Assembly (NCBI RefSeq): GCF_000531125.1
Contig: NZ_CBTK010000046.1
Location: forward strand, 1 to 33,865
Source of the DNA: Candidatus Contendobacter odensis Run_B_J11
GTDB lineage: Bacteria > Pseudomonadota > Gammaproteobacteria > Competibacterales > Competibacteraceae
Direction: 5' to 3'
Length of the DNA: 33,865 bases
In this document: positions 26,509-33,865 of the stretch, in pieces
Layout of the letters: each line of letters begins with the position of its first letter
Numbering within the stretch: position 1 is the first letter of the stretch
Made by a program: the position numbers and the translations under genes
The notes under the pieces: model-generated
What the model was told of the DNA's origin: nothing
Databases searched by the model: none
The model's input: only the letters and a program-made list of their open reading frames with translations

Positions 26509-27729
26509 TCAAAAAGCCAAATCGTTCAAACTGAGGATCGCTACCAGAATCGACATAATGATACCGGCGATAATCACGCCCAGACCTAAAATCATCGCCG
26601 GCTCCAGCAGCGTCAGCATCCGCTTGACCGCAGTTTGCACCTCGGCATCATAGGTATCGGCCACTTGCAGCAGCATCTCCTGCAACTGGCCGGTTTCCTC
26701 GCCAACCCGAACCATTTGCACCGCCAGCTTGGGAAAATCGCCGCTTTCCAGCAATGGATCGGCCAGCCCGCGACCGCTCTTGACCTGCTCGGCTACTTCA
26801 CCCAGCGCCCCCGCCAGCACCCGGTTGGTCAAAGTCTCCCGGACGATGGTCAATGCGTTCAACAGCGACACGCCATTGCCGAGCAGCGTACCCAAGGTGC
26901 GGGTCAGCCGGGCGGTCTCCACCTTGGCGATCAGATCGCCAAACAGCGGCAGGCGCAAAAACCAGCGATCCCAGCGCAAGCGGCTCTCCGGTTGGTTCAA
27001 CTGCTGGCGCATCGCCGCCACCAGCAGCAGGATCGCCATCGCACCCGCCCACCAGTAATGCCGGAAGCCGTCGCCAGCGGCAATCACGATCTGGGTCGCC
27101 AGCGGCAAGGCCTTACCGGCATCGGCAAACAGCCGTTGAAACTGCGGTACCACGAAGGTGAGCAGAATAATCACTGACAGCGCCGACACCGACAGCAGGA
27201 TCAACGGGTAGATCAGCGCCGAAGTCACCGTCTCCCGCAATGCCCGCGACCGTTCCAAAAACTCAGTGAGTCGCTTCAACACCACTTCCAGCGCTCCACC
27301 GGTTTCGCCGGCGCGGATCATGTTCAGATAGAAGCGCGAGAACACCCCTTGCGCCTCCAAGGCATCAGCCAGCGTTGACCCGCCGCGTACTTTTTCCTGC
27401 ACACGTTCGACCAGCACCTTGCTCGGTTCATCGTCAGTCACCCCGATCAGGATGGTCAACGCCCGATCCAGCGGCATACCGGCGTTGATCAGGCTGGATA
27501 ATTGCTGGGTCAACAGCATGACAACTTTTTGCGAGAGTGCCCGGCGTTTGCTGAACCAGGGCTGACCGAAACTGCCAAGCAGGAAACCGCCTTTGGTTTC
27601 GGCGACCGATAAAGGCAGTAAACCTTGATCACGCAGGCGCTCGATAGCCGCTTCTGGCGATGCGGCATCGAGTTCATCGCGCAAGGTTTCGCCGGCGGCA
27701 TCCACCGCTTCATAACGGTAGCGTGGCAC
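26509..27729 (-). CDS. gspF: Type II secretion inner-membrane platform protein GspF
   Basis: The 406-residue polytopic protein is the core of the inner-membrane platform. It opens with MPRYRYEAVDAAGETLRDELDAASPEAAIERLRDQ-type sequence, and has two homologous GspF domains (about 72-195 and 275-397) with the conserved TQQLSSLINAGMPLDRAL and a second copy LLGNGVSLLNALTI, and three membrane segments (near 175, 225 and 378). It couples ATP hydrolysis by GspE to pseudopilus growth. Its start lies 20 bases inside the end of gspE. Confidence 0.95.
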   Translation of the reverse strand: MPRYRYEAVDAAGETLRDELDAASPEAAIERLRDQGLLPLSVAETKGGFLLGSFGQPWFSKRRALSQKVVMLLTQQLSSLINAGMPLDRALTILIGVTDDEPSKVLVERVQEKVRGGSTLADALEAQGVFSRFYLNMIRAGETGGALEVVLKRLTEFLERSRALRETVTSALIYPLILLSVSALSVIILLTFVVPQFQRLFADAGKALPLATQIVIAAGDGFRHYWWAGAMAILLLVAAMRQQLNQPESRLRWDRWFLRLPLFGDLIAKVETARLTRTLGTLLGNGVSLLNALTIVRETLTNRVLAGALGEVAEQVKSGRGLADPLLESGDFPKLAVQMVRVGEETGQLQEMLLQVADTYDAEVQTAVKRMLTLLEPAMILGLGVIIAGIIMSILVAILSLNDLAF

Positions 27730-29428
27730 CCTGGTCCTCCTGCTCCTGCTGTGTGGTTACTCGCAACACTTCTTCAATCGTGGTCAGACCGGCCACCGCC
27801 TTACGCAAACCGTCCTCATACATGCTGTCCATGCCTTCTTGTTGAGCTGCGGTTTGCAATGCGCCGGCATCCGCATGTTTCAGCACCAGCCGGCGCAGCG
27901 GATCGCTCATCACCAGAAATTCCATGATTGCCGCCCGGCCCCGATAGCCGGTGCCACCACAGTGTTCGCAGCCAACCGGATTGTATAAGGTGATGTCATG
28001 GGTATCGGTGAAACGATGCAACCGCATTTCCGTTACCAGTTCCGGCAAGGCCGGATAGGGCTGGCGACAGTGGATGCAGAGCAACCGCACCAGGCGCTGG
28101 GCCAGAATGCCGCTGATGGTTGAGGTTAGCAGATAGTCATCTACACCCATATCGAGCAAGCGGGTGATACTGCCGGCGGCATCGTTGGTATGCAGGGTGG
28201 ACAGTACCAAATGGCCGGTCAGCGCCGACTGCACCGCGATGCCGGCGGTTTCCAGATCGCGCATTTCACCGATCATGATCACATCCGGGTCCTGGCGAAC
28301 GATGGCGCGCAGGGCATGAGCAAACGTCAGATTAATCTGCGGTTTGGCCTGAATCTGGTTGATGCCTTCCAACTGGTATTCCACCGGATCTTCGACGGTG
28401 AGAATCTTCCGCTCTGGCGTATTGAGCGTTTGCAGAGCGGTGTAGAGCGTGGTGGTTTTGCCGCTACCGGTGGGACCCGTCACCAGCAGGATGCCATGCG
28501 GCAATTCCAGAATTTGCCGGAAGCGCTGGAGGGTGCGCGGGCTGAAACCCAACACCTCGAAGTCCAGCACCACGCTGGCTTTATCCAGAATCCGCATCAC
28601 CACGCTTTCCCCCCACAGCGTCGGCACCGTGGACACTCGCAGATCGATTTCCTTGCCCTGCGCCCGCAACTGAATCCGCCCGTCTTGCGGCAAGCGCCGC
28701 TCGGCGATATTCAGCTTGGCCATGATCTTGATGCGGGAGATCACCGCTGCTGACAATCGTGATGGTGGCGATTCCACTTCGCGCAACACCCCGTCCACCC
28801 GGTAGCGAATCTTGAGCCGGTTCTCGAACGGTTCGATGTGAATATCGGAAGCCCGCGATTCGATGGCGCGGGCGATCATCAGATTGACCAGGCGAATCAC
28901 CGGCGCTTCGCTCGCCAACTCCTTGAGGTGCTGAATCTGCTCCTCATCAGTGAGGTCGTCGGCCAGTCCGATGGAATCCACAATCTGGCCCATCGCCGAA
29001 CGCCCACTGCCATACAGCCGTTCAAAGGCCACTTCGAGTTCCGATGGAATCGCCACTCGCGGCACAATCGGCTTGCCGGTGGCCAGCCGCAACGCCGACA
29101 ACACATAGTCATCGGTCGGGTTGGCCATGGCCACGGTCAAACCCTGCTCGTCCTCAAACAGCGGAATCGCCCGCGACTCCTTAAAAAAGCGTGGCGATAC
29201 ACTACCGTTGGTGGCCGGTACTTCGGGATAATCGCCGGGCCGAACCAGCGGCAGATTCAGTTGCGCTACCAGCGCCTCGGCCATATCGCGCTCTGACACC
29301 AGACCGAGTTTGACCAGCAACGCATCCAGCGCCTCGCCGCTGCCCTCTCGCACTCGTCGGGCGCGTTGCAGATCGGCATCGCTCAGTTTCTGGTGTTCAA
29401 CCAGCAAGTCGCCGAGATCAGCCGGCAT
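27710..29428 (-). CDS. gspE: Type II secretion ATPase GspE
   Basis: The 572-residue cytoplasmic ATPase powers pseudopilus assembly. It has an N-terminal GspE-N region (about 1-150), a second domain with SDIHIEPFENRLKIRYRVDG, Walker A GPTGSGKT (318-325), the Asp box TVEDPVEY, Walker B IMIGEMRD (384-391) and a His box STLHTND. The zinc tetracysteine is complete (Cys451, 454, 487, 490, in CIHC and CEHC), as in type II rather than most type IV pilus retraction ATPases. The start overlaps the end of rmlD by 11 bases, tying the secretion genes to the rhamnose genes in one transcript. Confidence 0.96.
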   Translation of the reverse strand: MPADLGDLLVEHQKLSDADLQRARRVREGSGEALDALLVKLGLVSERDMAEALVAQLNLPLVRPGDYPEVPATNGSVSPRFFKESRAIPLFEDEQGLTVAMANPTDDYVLSALRLATGKPIVPRVAIPSELEVAFERLYGSGRSAMGQIVDSIGLADDLTDEEQIQHLKELASEAPVIRLVNLMIARAIESRASDIHIEPFENRLKIRYRVDGVLREVESPPSRLSAAVISRIKIMAKLNIAERRLPQDGRIQLRAQGKEIDLRVSTVPTLWGESVVMRILDKASVVLDFEVLGFSPRTLQRFRQILELPHGILLVTGPTGSGKTTTLYTALQTLNTPERKILTVEDPVEYQLEGINQIQAKPQINLTFAHALRAIVRQDPDVIMIGEMRDLETAGIAVQSALTGHLVLSTLHTNDAAGSITRLLDMGVDDYLLTSTISGILAQRLVRLLCIHCRQPYPALPELVTEMRLHRFTDTHDITLYNPVGCEHCGGTGYRGRAAIMEFLVMSDPLRRLVLKHADAGALQTAAQQEGMDSMYEDGLRKAVAGLTTIEEVLRVTTQQEQEDQGATLPL

Positions 29429-30302
29429 ACGACGCTACCAGCAGAGCGTGCAACCCATCGCGCCACCGACGCGGCTGAATCCCAAAGCGGAACGCCAGCC
29501 GGGAACTGTCCAGCACCGAATTGGCCGGACGGGCAGCGGGCGTAGGATAGTCGGCAGTGGTAATCGCGGTGATGGTCTGCACTCGCAAGACTTCAACAGC
29601 CGGTGCCTGTTCAATGATCGCACTGGCAAAACCGTGCCAAGTGGTCGCTGGCGCCCCGCAATAATGGTAAGTGCCCCACGCGCCGCTGGCGTCAATTTCC
29701 GCTGTGCGCCCCGCCAGTTCCAGCAAAGTATCGGCGATGTCGCCGGCATAGGTGGGGCAACCAAATTGATCCGCGACCACCCGCAATTCTTCCCGCTCCT
29801 GCGCCAGCCGCAACATGGTTTTAACGAAGTTATGACCATGAATCCCGAATACCCAACTCACCCGCAGGATCAAATGTCGGGGCAATAACCGTAGCACGGC
29901 ATCATCACCTTCGGCTTTGCTCTGACCGTACACGCCGAGCGGCGCAACCGGATCGTCTTCAACATAAGGGCTGGGCTTGTTGCCGTCGTAGACGTAATCG
30001 GTAGAAATATGTAGCAGCGGGATATGCAAGCGATTGCAGGCGGCGGCCAGATGAGCCGGACCATCGCGATTGACCGCGAACGCCAGTTCTGGCTCCTGCT
30101 CGGCTTTATCCACCGCAGTATAGGCGGCGGCGTTGATTACCGCGTCTGCGCCGCTCACCGCCAACGCCCGATCCACGGCGACGGCATCGGTAATATCCAG
30201 TTCGGCCATATCCCAAGCCAGCGCTTCATGACCCAGTAGGGGCGCACGTCGAGCCAGTTCCCAACCGACTTGGCCCTTAGCGCCGATAACTGCGATTCGC
30301 AT
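29418..30302 (-). CDS. rfbD: dTDP-4-dehydrorhamnose reductase
   Basis: The 294-residue protein is RmlD, which catalyses the last NAD(P)H-dependent step to dTDP-L-rhamnose. It has the short-chain dehydrogenase glycine motif GAKGQVG (7-13), NAAAYTAVDKAE with the family-typical AYTAVD, ISTDYVYDG, and the catalytic YGQSK (Tyr125, Lys129). Length is standard. The start ATG directly begins the first beta strand. It is separated from rmlA and rmlC by a peroxiredoxin and a coiled-coil gene, and its end overlaps gspE. Confidence 0.94.
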   Translation of the reverse strand: MRIAVIGAKGQVGWELARRAPLLGHEALAWDMAELDITDAVAVDRALAVSGADAVINAAAYTAVDKAEQEPELAFAVNRDGPAHLAAACNRLHIPLLHISTDYVYDGNKPSPYVEDDPVAPLGVYGQSKAEGDDAVLRLLPRHLILRVSWVFGIHGHNFVKTMLRLAQEREELRVVADQFGCPTYAGDIADTLLELAGRTAEIDASGAWGTYHYCGAPATTWHGFASAIIEQAPAVEVLRVQTITAITTADYPTPAARPANSVLDSSRLAFRFGIQPRRWRDGLHALLVASYAG

Positions 30303-30364
30303 GATTCAGCCCTCGTTCAAACCGGTATTTTTTTCAGCATGGCGGATGGCGGTGGCGCGCCGGC

Positions 30365-30736
30365 TCAAATGACTTTCGCCAGCCGCGCCAGAATGCCAAC
30401 GATCAGCGTGGTTTGCAGAATGCTGACGCCAACGACCCAGCGGATCAGTTCCGCCTTGGTTTCGGCAATGTCTTTTTTAACCTCTGCGCGCAACACATCA
30501 ATATCGCGCTTCACTTCGAGCCGCAGGGTTTCAATATCGCGCTTCAATTCCAGCCGCAACGCTTCAATGTCGCGGCGCAAATTCGATTCATGCTCGCTAA
30601 CCTGCTGCTGAGTCGCCAACTGCTTTTCCACCACTTCCGCCAGAGCGCGAGCCTGAGTTTCGGCTTGTTGATCAGTGAAACCGCCCGCCTTCAGTTTGGT
30701 GGCGTATTCCAAGGTATCCAAAACAATCGTACTCAT
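30365..30736 (-). CDS. Coiled-coil protein with C-terminal membrane anchor (DUF1640-like)
   Basis: This 123-residue protein opens with MSTIVLDTLEYATKLKAGGFTD, the usual start of small DUF1640/CCDC90-like proteins, continues with a helix (QAETQARALAEVVEKQ), then a long coiled coil made of 11-residue repeats such as LKRDIETLRLE and VKRDIDVLRAE, and ends in a hydrophobic segment (VVGVSILQTTLIVGILARL) that should anchor it in a membrane. Function is unknown in bacteria; the mitochondrial relatives regulate a calcium uniporter. The ATG at 30736 is chosen because GAGG lies about nine bases upstream and the family begins with MS(T/A). It sits between the peroxiredoxin and rmlD on the same strand, without obvious link to either. 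Confidence 0.75.
   Translation of the reverse strand: MSTIVLDTLEYATKLKAGGFTDQQAETQARALAEVVEKQLATQQQVSEHESNLRRDIEALRLELKRDIETLRLEVKRDIDVLRAEVKKDIAETKAELIRWVVGVSILQTTLIVGILARLAKVI
30498..30596. repeat. Three 33-bp repeats encoding hendecads of the coiled coil
   Basis: TCAATATCGCGCTTCA occurs at 30498 and 30531, and a diverged copy starts at 30564: units of 33 bases, each giving one 11-residue coiled-coil repeat (RDIxxLRxExK type) on the minus strand. A more diverged unit may precede them. Copy change would keep the reading frame and the helical register. Confidence 0.8.
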
Positions 30737-30787
30737 GGCTGGCATTCCTCGTAAATCCATGCACTGGTGTTTTGCCAACGTCAAAGC

Positions 30788-31390
30788 TCAGGGGCGCACT
30801 GCAAGCGGCGCATCCCCTGTAACGTCGGGTTGGGAGTCTGTTCGTAGCCATGCCAATACATCATCGGCATTCCGATCCGGCGGAAATACCGGATAGAACA
30901 CCTTTTTGATTCTCCCCTGCTGCACGATGAGTGTCATACGCTTAAATAACTCCATTCCTGCTGCCGTGAACGTGGGCAAGTGCAGAGAATGCTTCAATTG
31001 AAGCAAACTATCGCTGAGTAATTGAAAGGGCAGATGCAATCGGTCACGAGCCTCACGTTGATACTCGCTGGTCTGGGTACTAAGCCCAAAGACCCCCGAT
31101 CTGAGTTGCTTCAGCTCCTTGTAGTGGTCTCGAAAGCCACACGACTGAGGGGTACAGCCGCGAGCGCCTGGTATCGCATCCCAACCGTCAGGCAAAGGTA
31201 AGCCCGGGCGTCCAGTCATCGGGTAAACGTAAATGACCCACTGACCTTCCATCGCCGCGAGATTGACCGTCGTACCGTCCGTACTTGGAAGCGATATACA
31301 TGGCAAGAGTACTTGCTCCAAATGCGCCGCAGCACCATCGTCAACCGGCACGGGAAGATCCATAGGCAACTGGAACAGATTCGCGCTCAT
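30788..31390 (-). CDS. Peroxiredoxin (PrxQ/BCP-like)
   Basis: The 200-residue protein is a thioredoxin-fold peroxidase that reduces hydrogen peroxide and organic peroxides. The active site is IPGARGCTPQSCGFRDHY with the peroxidatic Cys79 and a second Cys84 five residues later, the C-x4-C arrangement of atypical two-cysteine PrxQ/BCP enzymes. GQWVIYVYPMTGRPGLPLP before it and SDSLLQLKHSLHLPTF after it fit the family. No signal peptide, so cytoplasmic. It starts two bases after the rmlC stop, inside the rhamnose series, which is unusual company for a peroxidase. Confidence 0.88.
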   Translation of the reverse strand: MSANLFQLPMDLPVPVDDGAAAHLEQVLLPCISLPSTDGTTVNLAAMEGQWVIYVYPMTGRPGLPLPDGWDAIPGARGCTPQSCGFRDHYKELKQLRSGVFGLSTQTSEYQREARDRLHLPFQLLSDSLLQLKHSLHLPTFTAAGMELFKRMTLIVQQGRIKKVFYPVFPPDRNADDVLAWLRTDSQPDVTGDAPLAVRP

Positions 31391-31392
31391 GG

Positions 31393-31950
31393 CTAAATCC
31401 CGTAAATCGGCAGATTCTCAACTGCTTGATCCGCCAAACGCGGATTAGCCTGATCCTTGGCCGATAGCGCCACATCGCGCAGCGGCCAGTCAATGCCAAT
31501 CGCCGGATCGTCCCAGGCGATGCCGCGTTCCGAGGCTGGATGATAATAGGCGGTGCATTTGTAGAAAAAATCCGCCTCGTCTGACAGTACGCAAAAGCCA
31601 TGGGCAAAACCGGGTGGAATATACAACTGGCGGTGATCCACATCGTCCAGTACACAGCCATACCAACGCCCGAAATGCGGCGAACCCCGGCGAACGTCTA
31701 CCGCTACGTCGAATACCGCGCCGCGAGTCACCCACACCAACTTGCCCTGTGGCTGGGTCAACTGATAATGCAAACCCCGCAACACTCCCCGGCGCGAGCG
31801 GGAATGGTTATCCTGGACGAAGGATTCGGGCATCCCGCTTTGGTGGTAGCGGGCGGCTTGATACGTTTCCATGAAGAAACCGCGTCCATCGCCAAACACC
31901 TTCGGCTCCAGCAGCAACACACCAGGCAAGTCGGTAGCGATCACGTTCAT
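31393..31950 (-). CDS. rfbC: dTDP-4-dehydrorhamnose 3,5-epimerase
   Basis: The 185-residue cupin enzyme RmlC converts dTDP-4-keto-6-deoxy-glucose to dTDP-4-keto-L-rhamnose. The catalytic His is at about 61 in VLRGLHYQ, the lysine at 70 in QGKLVWV, the tyrosine at 130 in YKCTAYY, and [12 protein letters not shown] and IPPGFAHGF are the usual family stretches. Length is standard. Its ATG overlaps the rmlA stop by four bases (31947-31950). Confidence 0.96.
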   Translation of the reverse strand: MNVIATDLPGVLLLEPKVFGDGRGFFMETYQAARYHQSGMPESFVQDNHSRSRRGVLRGLHYQLTQPQGKLVWVTRGAVFDVAVDVRRGSPHFGRWYGCVLDDVDHRQLYIPPGFAHGFCVLSDEADFFYKCTAYYHPASERGIAWDDPAIGIDWPLRDVALSAKDQANPRLADQAVENLPIYGI

Positions 31951-32831
31951 TGAACGATTCCCCGCTCCAGCAATTCCAGCAGATAGAGACCGTAGCCACT
32001 TTTGGCCAGCGGTGCGGCCAATTGGGCTAACTGCTCGTCATTGATGTAGCCCATCCGCCAAGCCACTTCTTCAGGGCAGGCAATCTTCAAACCTTGACGC
32101 TGTTCGACCACTTGCATGAAGTTCGCCGCTGCCAGCAATGATTCATGGGTACCGGTGTCCAGCCAGGCGTAGCCACGTCCCATCAATTCGACGTTAAGTT
32201 GGCCGCGTTCCAGATAGACCTTATTAACATCCGTGATCTCCAGTTCGCCGCGCGCCGAGGGCCGAATGGATTTAGCGACGTTAACCACCTCGTTATCATA
32301 GAAATACAGTCCGGTCACCGCATAGTTGGATTTGGGCTGTTTCGGTTTTTCCTCGATGTCTACCGCCCGGCCCTGGGCATCGAAATTCACCACGCCGTAT
32401 TGCTCCGGGTCGCGCACGTAATAACCGAACACCGTCGCGCCCTGTCTGCGGGCGGTCGCCCGGCGCAGCATCGCCGATAAGCCCTGGCCGTAATAAATGT
32501 TGTCGCCCAGAATCAGACAGGCTGGATCGCCGTCAATGAATCGCTCGCCGATCAGAAACGCCTGCGCCAGCCCGTCGGGACTCGGCTGCACCGCATACTG
32601 AAAATTCACCCCCCACCGGCTGCCATCGCCTAGCAACGTGGCGTAGGCGTCCCGGTCGCGGGGCGTGGTGATGATGAGAATGTCGCGGATGTCCGCCAGC
32701 AGCAGTGTGGCAACCGGGTAGTAGATCATCGGTTTATCGTAAACCGGCATAAGCTGCTTGCTGACTGAAACTGTCAACGGGTGCAGCCGGGTGCCGGAAC
32801 CACCGGCGAGAATGATGCCTTTGTATGCCAT
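31947..32831 (-). CDS. rfbA: Glucose-1-phosphate thymidylyltransferase
   Basis: The 294-residue protein RmlA joins dTTP and glucose-1-phosphate to dTDP-glucose, the first step to dTDP-rhamnose. It shows the nucleotide-binding [11 protein letters not shown] (10-20), [29 protein letters not shown]-type [16 protein letters not shown] and LDTGTHESL, all typical. It is the first gene of the minus-strand series that continues into the type II secretion genes. rmlB, the 4,6-dehydratase needed for the pathway, is not next to it and not in the window. The upstream gap (32832-32981) is AT-rich but I see no clear promoter in it. Confidence 0.97.
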   Translation of the reverse strand: MAYKGIILAGGSGTRLHPLTVSVSKQLMPVYDKPMIYYPVATLLLADIRDILIITTPRDRDAYATLLGDGSRWGVNFQYAVQPSPDGLAQAFLIGERFIDGDPACLILGDNIYYGQGLSAMLRRATARRQGATVFGYYVRDPEQYGVVNFDAQGRAVDIEEKPKQPKSNYAVTGLYFYDNEVVNVAKSIRPSARGELEITDVNKVYLERGQLNVELMGRGYAWLDTGTHESLLAAANFMQVVEQRQGLKIACPEEVAWRMGYINDEQLAQLAAPLAKSGYGLYLLELLERGIVQ

Positions 32832-32952
32832 GATTTTCGGATCGGAGGTCGGTGGTGTAAGTCAGTGAGAACGAGGAAAAAGCGGGTATTTTGCGATCTG
32901 AATTCGATGCAGATGGAATTTTAACTACTTAATCATTGCACCAGAAATAACA

Positions 32953-32970
32953 GGGCTGGCATTCCAGCCC
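32953..32970 (-). terminator. Possible intrinsic terminator of the right-edge gene
   Basis: On the minus strand GGGCTGG pairs perfectly with CCAGCCC around a four-base loop, followed by TGTTATTTC, a weak U-rich tail. It lies 12 bases after the stop of the partial gene to the right and before rmlA, so it probably separates the two transcripts. Confidence 0.6.
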
Positions 32971-32981
32971 CGCTTTATCGC

Positions 32982-33865
32982 TCAAACTGCTGGTTTATCC
33001 TCGGTGTCAGGCTTTGGTGGTGTCGCCGAGTTTGGCTCTACAGCATCGGATGAGGCTTCGACAACGGTTGCTTCCTCCATTGCGGAAAGAATATCGGAGG
33101 CAATTTGAGCGGTTGCCGCTGCTTCCGCCGCAACCGGGGTCTCCGCTGCAACCGTAACCGCACCGGTTTCCTCCACCGGCAGCGCAGTGGCAACAACAAC
33201 TTCCATCGTGGGAATAACGATCCCGTCAACCGCGCCGGAGTCGGGTGAGGGCGATACCTCGGCAGGTTCAATCCCTGCCGGTTCTACTACGGGTTCACTG
33301 GCTTTGAAATCCGTGTCTATCGGCTCAACTGCGGGCAAGTTTTCCTTAATGGCTTCTATGCTGGCGCTTGCGGATTGATCAGCAACGGTGACGATGACTT
33401 CCGGTGCGGAAACCCCAGTTTCATGAACTGCAACGGGGTCGGCCAATGGAGCGACCGATTCGACCGGGGCAGATTCAGCAGAACCGTCAGTAATCCGCGT
33501 GGCGGCTATTACCGGTAGCTGCGCGGCCGGTACCGTTTCGGTATCGGCCACTGGATATTCCAGCAACGATGGCGGTGGCGGCACCGGTTCCTGCGGCAGA
33601 GGCAGTGCCACATTCTCGGTAACGGCTCTCGCCGCCGCCAGCACCTCGCGGGGCAGACGAGGGCGACCGCTGCGAATCCGCCGCTGTGACCCTGGTGCAA
33701 CGGATGATCCCGCAGTGGCAACGGGCGATACCGATACGGCCACTGCATCGGTTTCAGCCGATGGCTGATTCCGATCACGGGCGGCGGGTTGTTCCGCGAT
33801 CTCATCACCGGATTCTGTGTTCACCGACTCCATCTCGGTCGAGGCAGAGTTTTCTCCCCGCCGCC
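32982..33865 (-). CDS. C-terminal part of a low-complexity Ala/Val/Glu-rich protein, partial
   Basis: The frame is open to the right edge, so the gene very likely begins outside the window; an ATG at 33833 exists but the reading continues without stop through RRGENSASTE before it. The visible 294 or so residues are disordered sequence rich in Ala, Val, Glu, Pro, Thr and Ser, with one basic island (SQRRIRSGRPRLPREVLAAAR). Extended acidic/Ala/Val tails with basic islands occur at the C-terminus of RNase E and of some other RNA-binding or cell-envelope proteins. RNase E is my best guess, weakly held, because no catalytic part is visible. Confidence 0.6.
   Translation of the reverse strand, partial: RRGENSASTEMESVNTESGDEIAEQPAARDRNQPSAETDAVAVSVSPVATAGSSVAPGSQRRIRSGRPRLPREVLAAARAVTENVALPLPQEPVPPPPSLLEYPVADTETVPAAQLPVIAATRITDGSAESAPVESVAPLADPVAVHETGVSAPEVIVTVADQSASASIEAIKENLPAVEPIDTDFKASEPVVEPAGIEPAEVSPSPDSGAVDGIVIPTMEVVVATALPVEETGAVTVAAETPVAAEAAATAQIASDILSAMEEATVVEASSDAVEPNSATPPKPDTEDKPAV

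Noticed and set aside
26411-26512. N-terminal extension of gspG to an ATG at 26512
   Set aside because: It translates a non-coding palindromic repeat and would give a 46-residue leader; ATG 26410 gives a normal prepilin leader. The gspJ case differs because no later start exists there.

Overview
The window looks like a chromosomal piece of a GC-rich gammaproteobacterium. The type II secretion genes run E-F-G-H-I-J-K-L-M-N-D, the Xanthomonas xps-type order. There is also a Wzm/Wzt polysaccharide exporter, a dTDP-rhamnose pathway and an alternative (N-ATPase-like) F1 beta/epsilon pair. Lineages such as Candidatus Competibacter/Contendobacter would fit, but that is inference from gene content, not a search result. 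No tRNA, rRNA or CRISPR array was seen.

Left part (1-5.3 kb): a small accessory mosaic. A perfect hairpin at the edge could be an insertion-sequence end. It is followed by an unrecognised helical protein with a Gly/Ala-rich hydrophobic core, an orphan atpD-atpC pair without the rest of its operon, a thioredoxin/DsbD-like membrane gene broken by an in-frame TGA, and a VapBC toxin-antitoxin pair.

Middle (5.3-14.9 kb): a surface-polysaccharide region. It holds a 1186-residue protein joining a PIG-L deacetylase to three GT2 glycosyltransferase domains, a GNAT-like acyltransferase, the ABC exporter (Wzt and Wzm) with a GT4 glycosyltransferase between its two subunits, and an exported BNR/Asp-box protein. 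The GT4 gene appears to start at a rare AUU codon.

Right part (15.1-32.8 kb): a secreted protein behind a near-consensus sigma70 promoter whose spacer is a perfect palindrome. Upstream of it is a roughly 16-kb set of co-directional, mostly overlapping genes, read right to left: rmlA, rmlC, peroxiredoxin, coiled-coil protein, rmlD, gspE-F-G-H-I-J-K-L-M-N-D, then a TPR/GT41 (O-GlcNAc-transferase-like) glycosyltransferase. rmlB and the prepilin peptidase are not in the window. Copies of one palindromic repeat lie upstream of gspG and inside the coding sequence of the gspJ leader peptide.

The right edge carries the end of a low-complexity Ala/Val/Glu/Pro-rich protein that runs out of the window. 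The strongest leads are the repeat domesticated into the gspJ leader, the rml-T2SS-GT41 linkage, the AUU start, the in-frame TGA, the orphan atpDC and the promoter-embedded palindrome.
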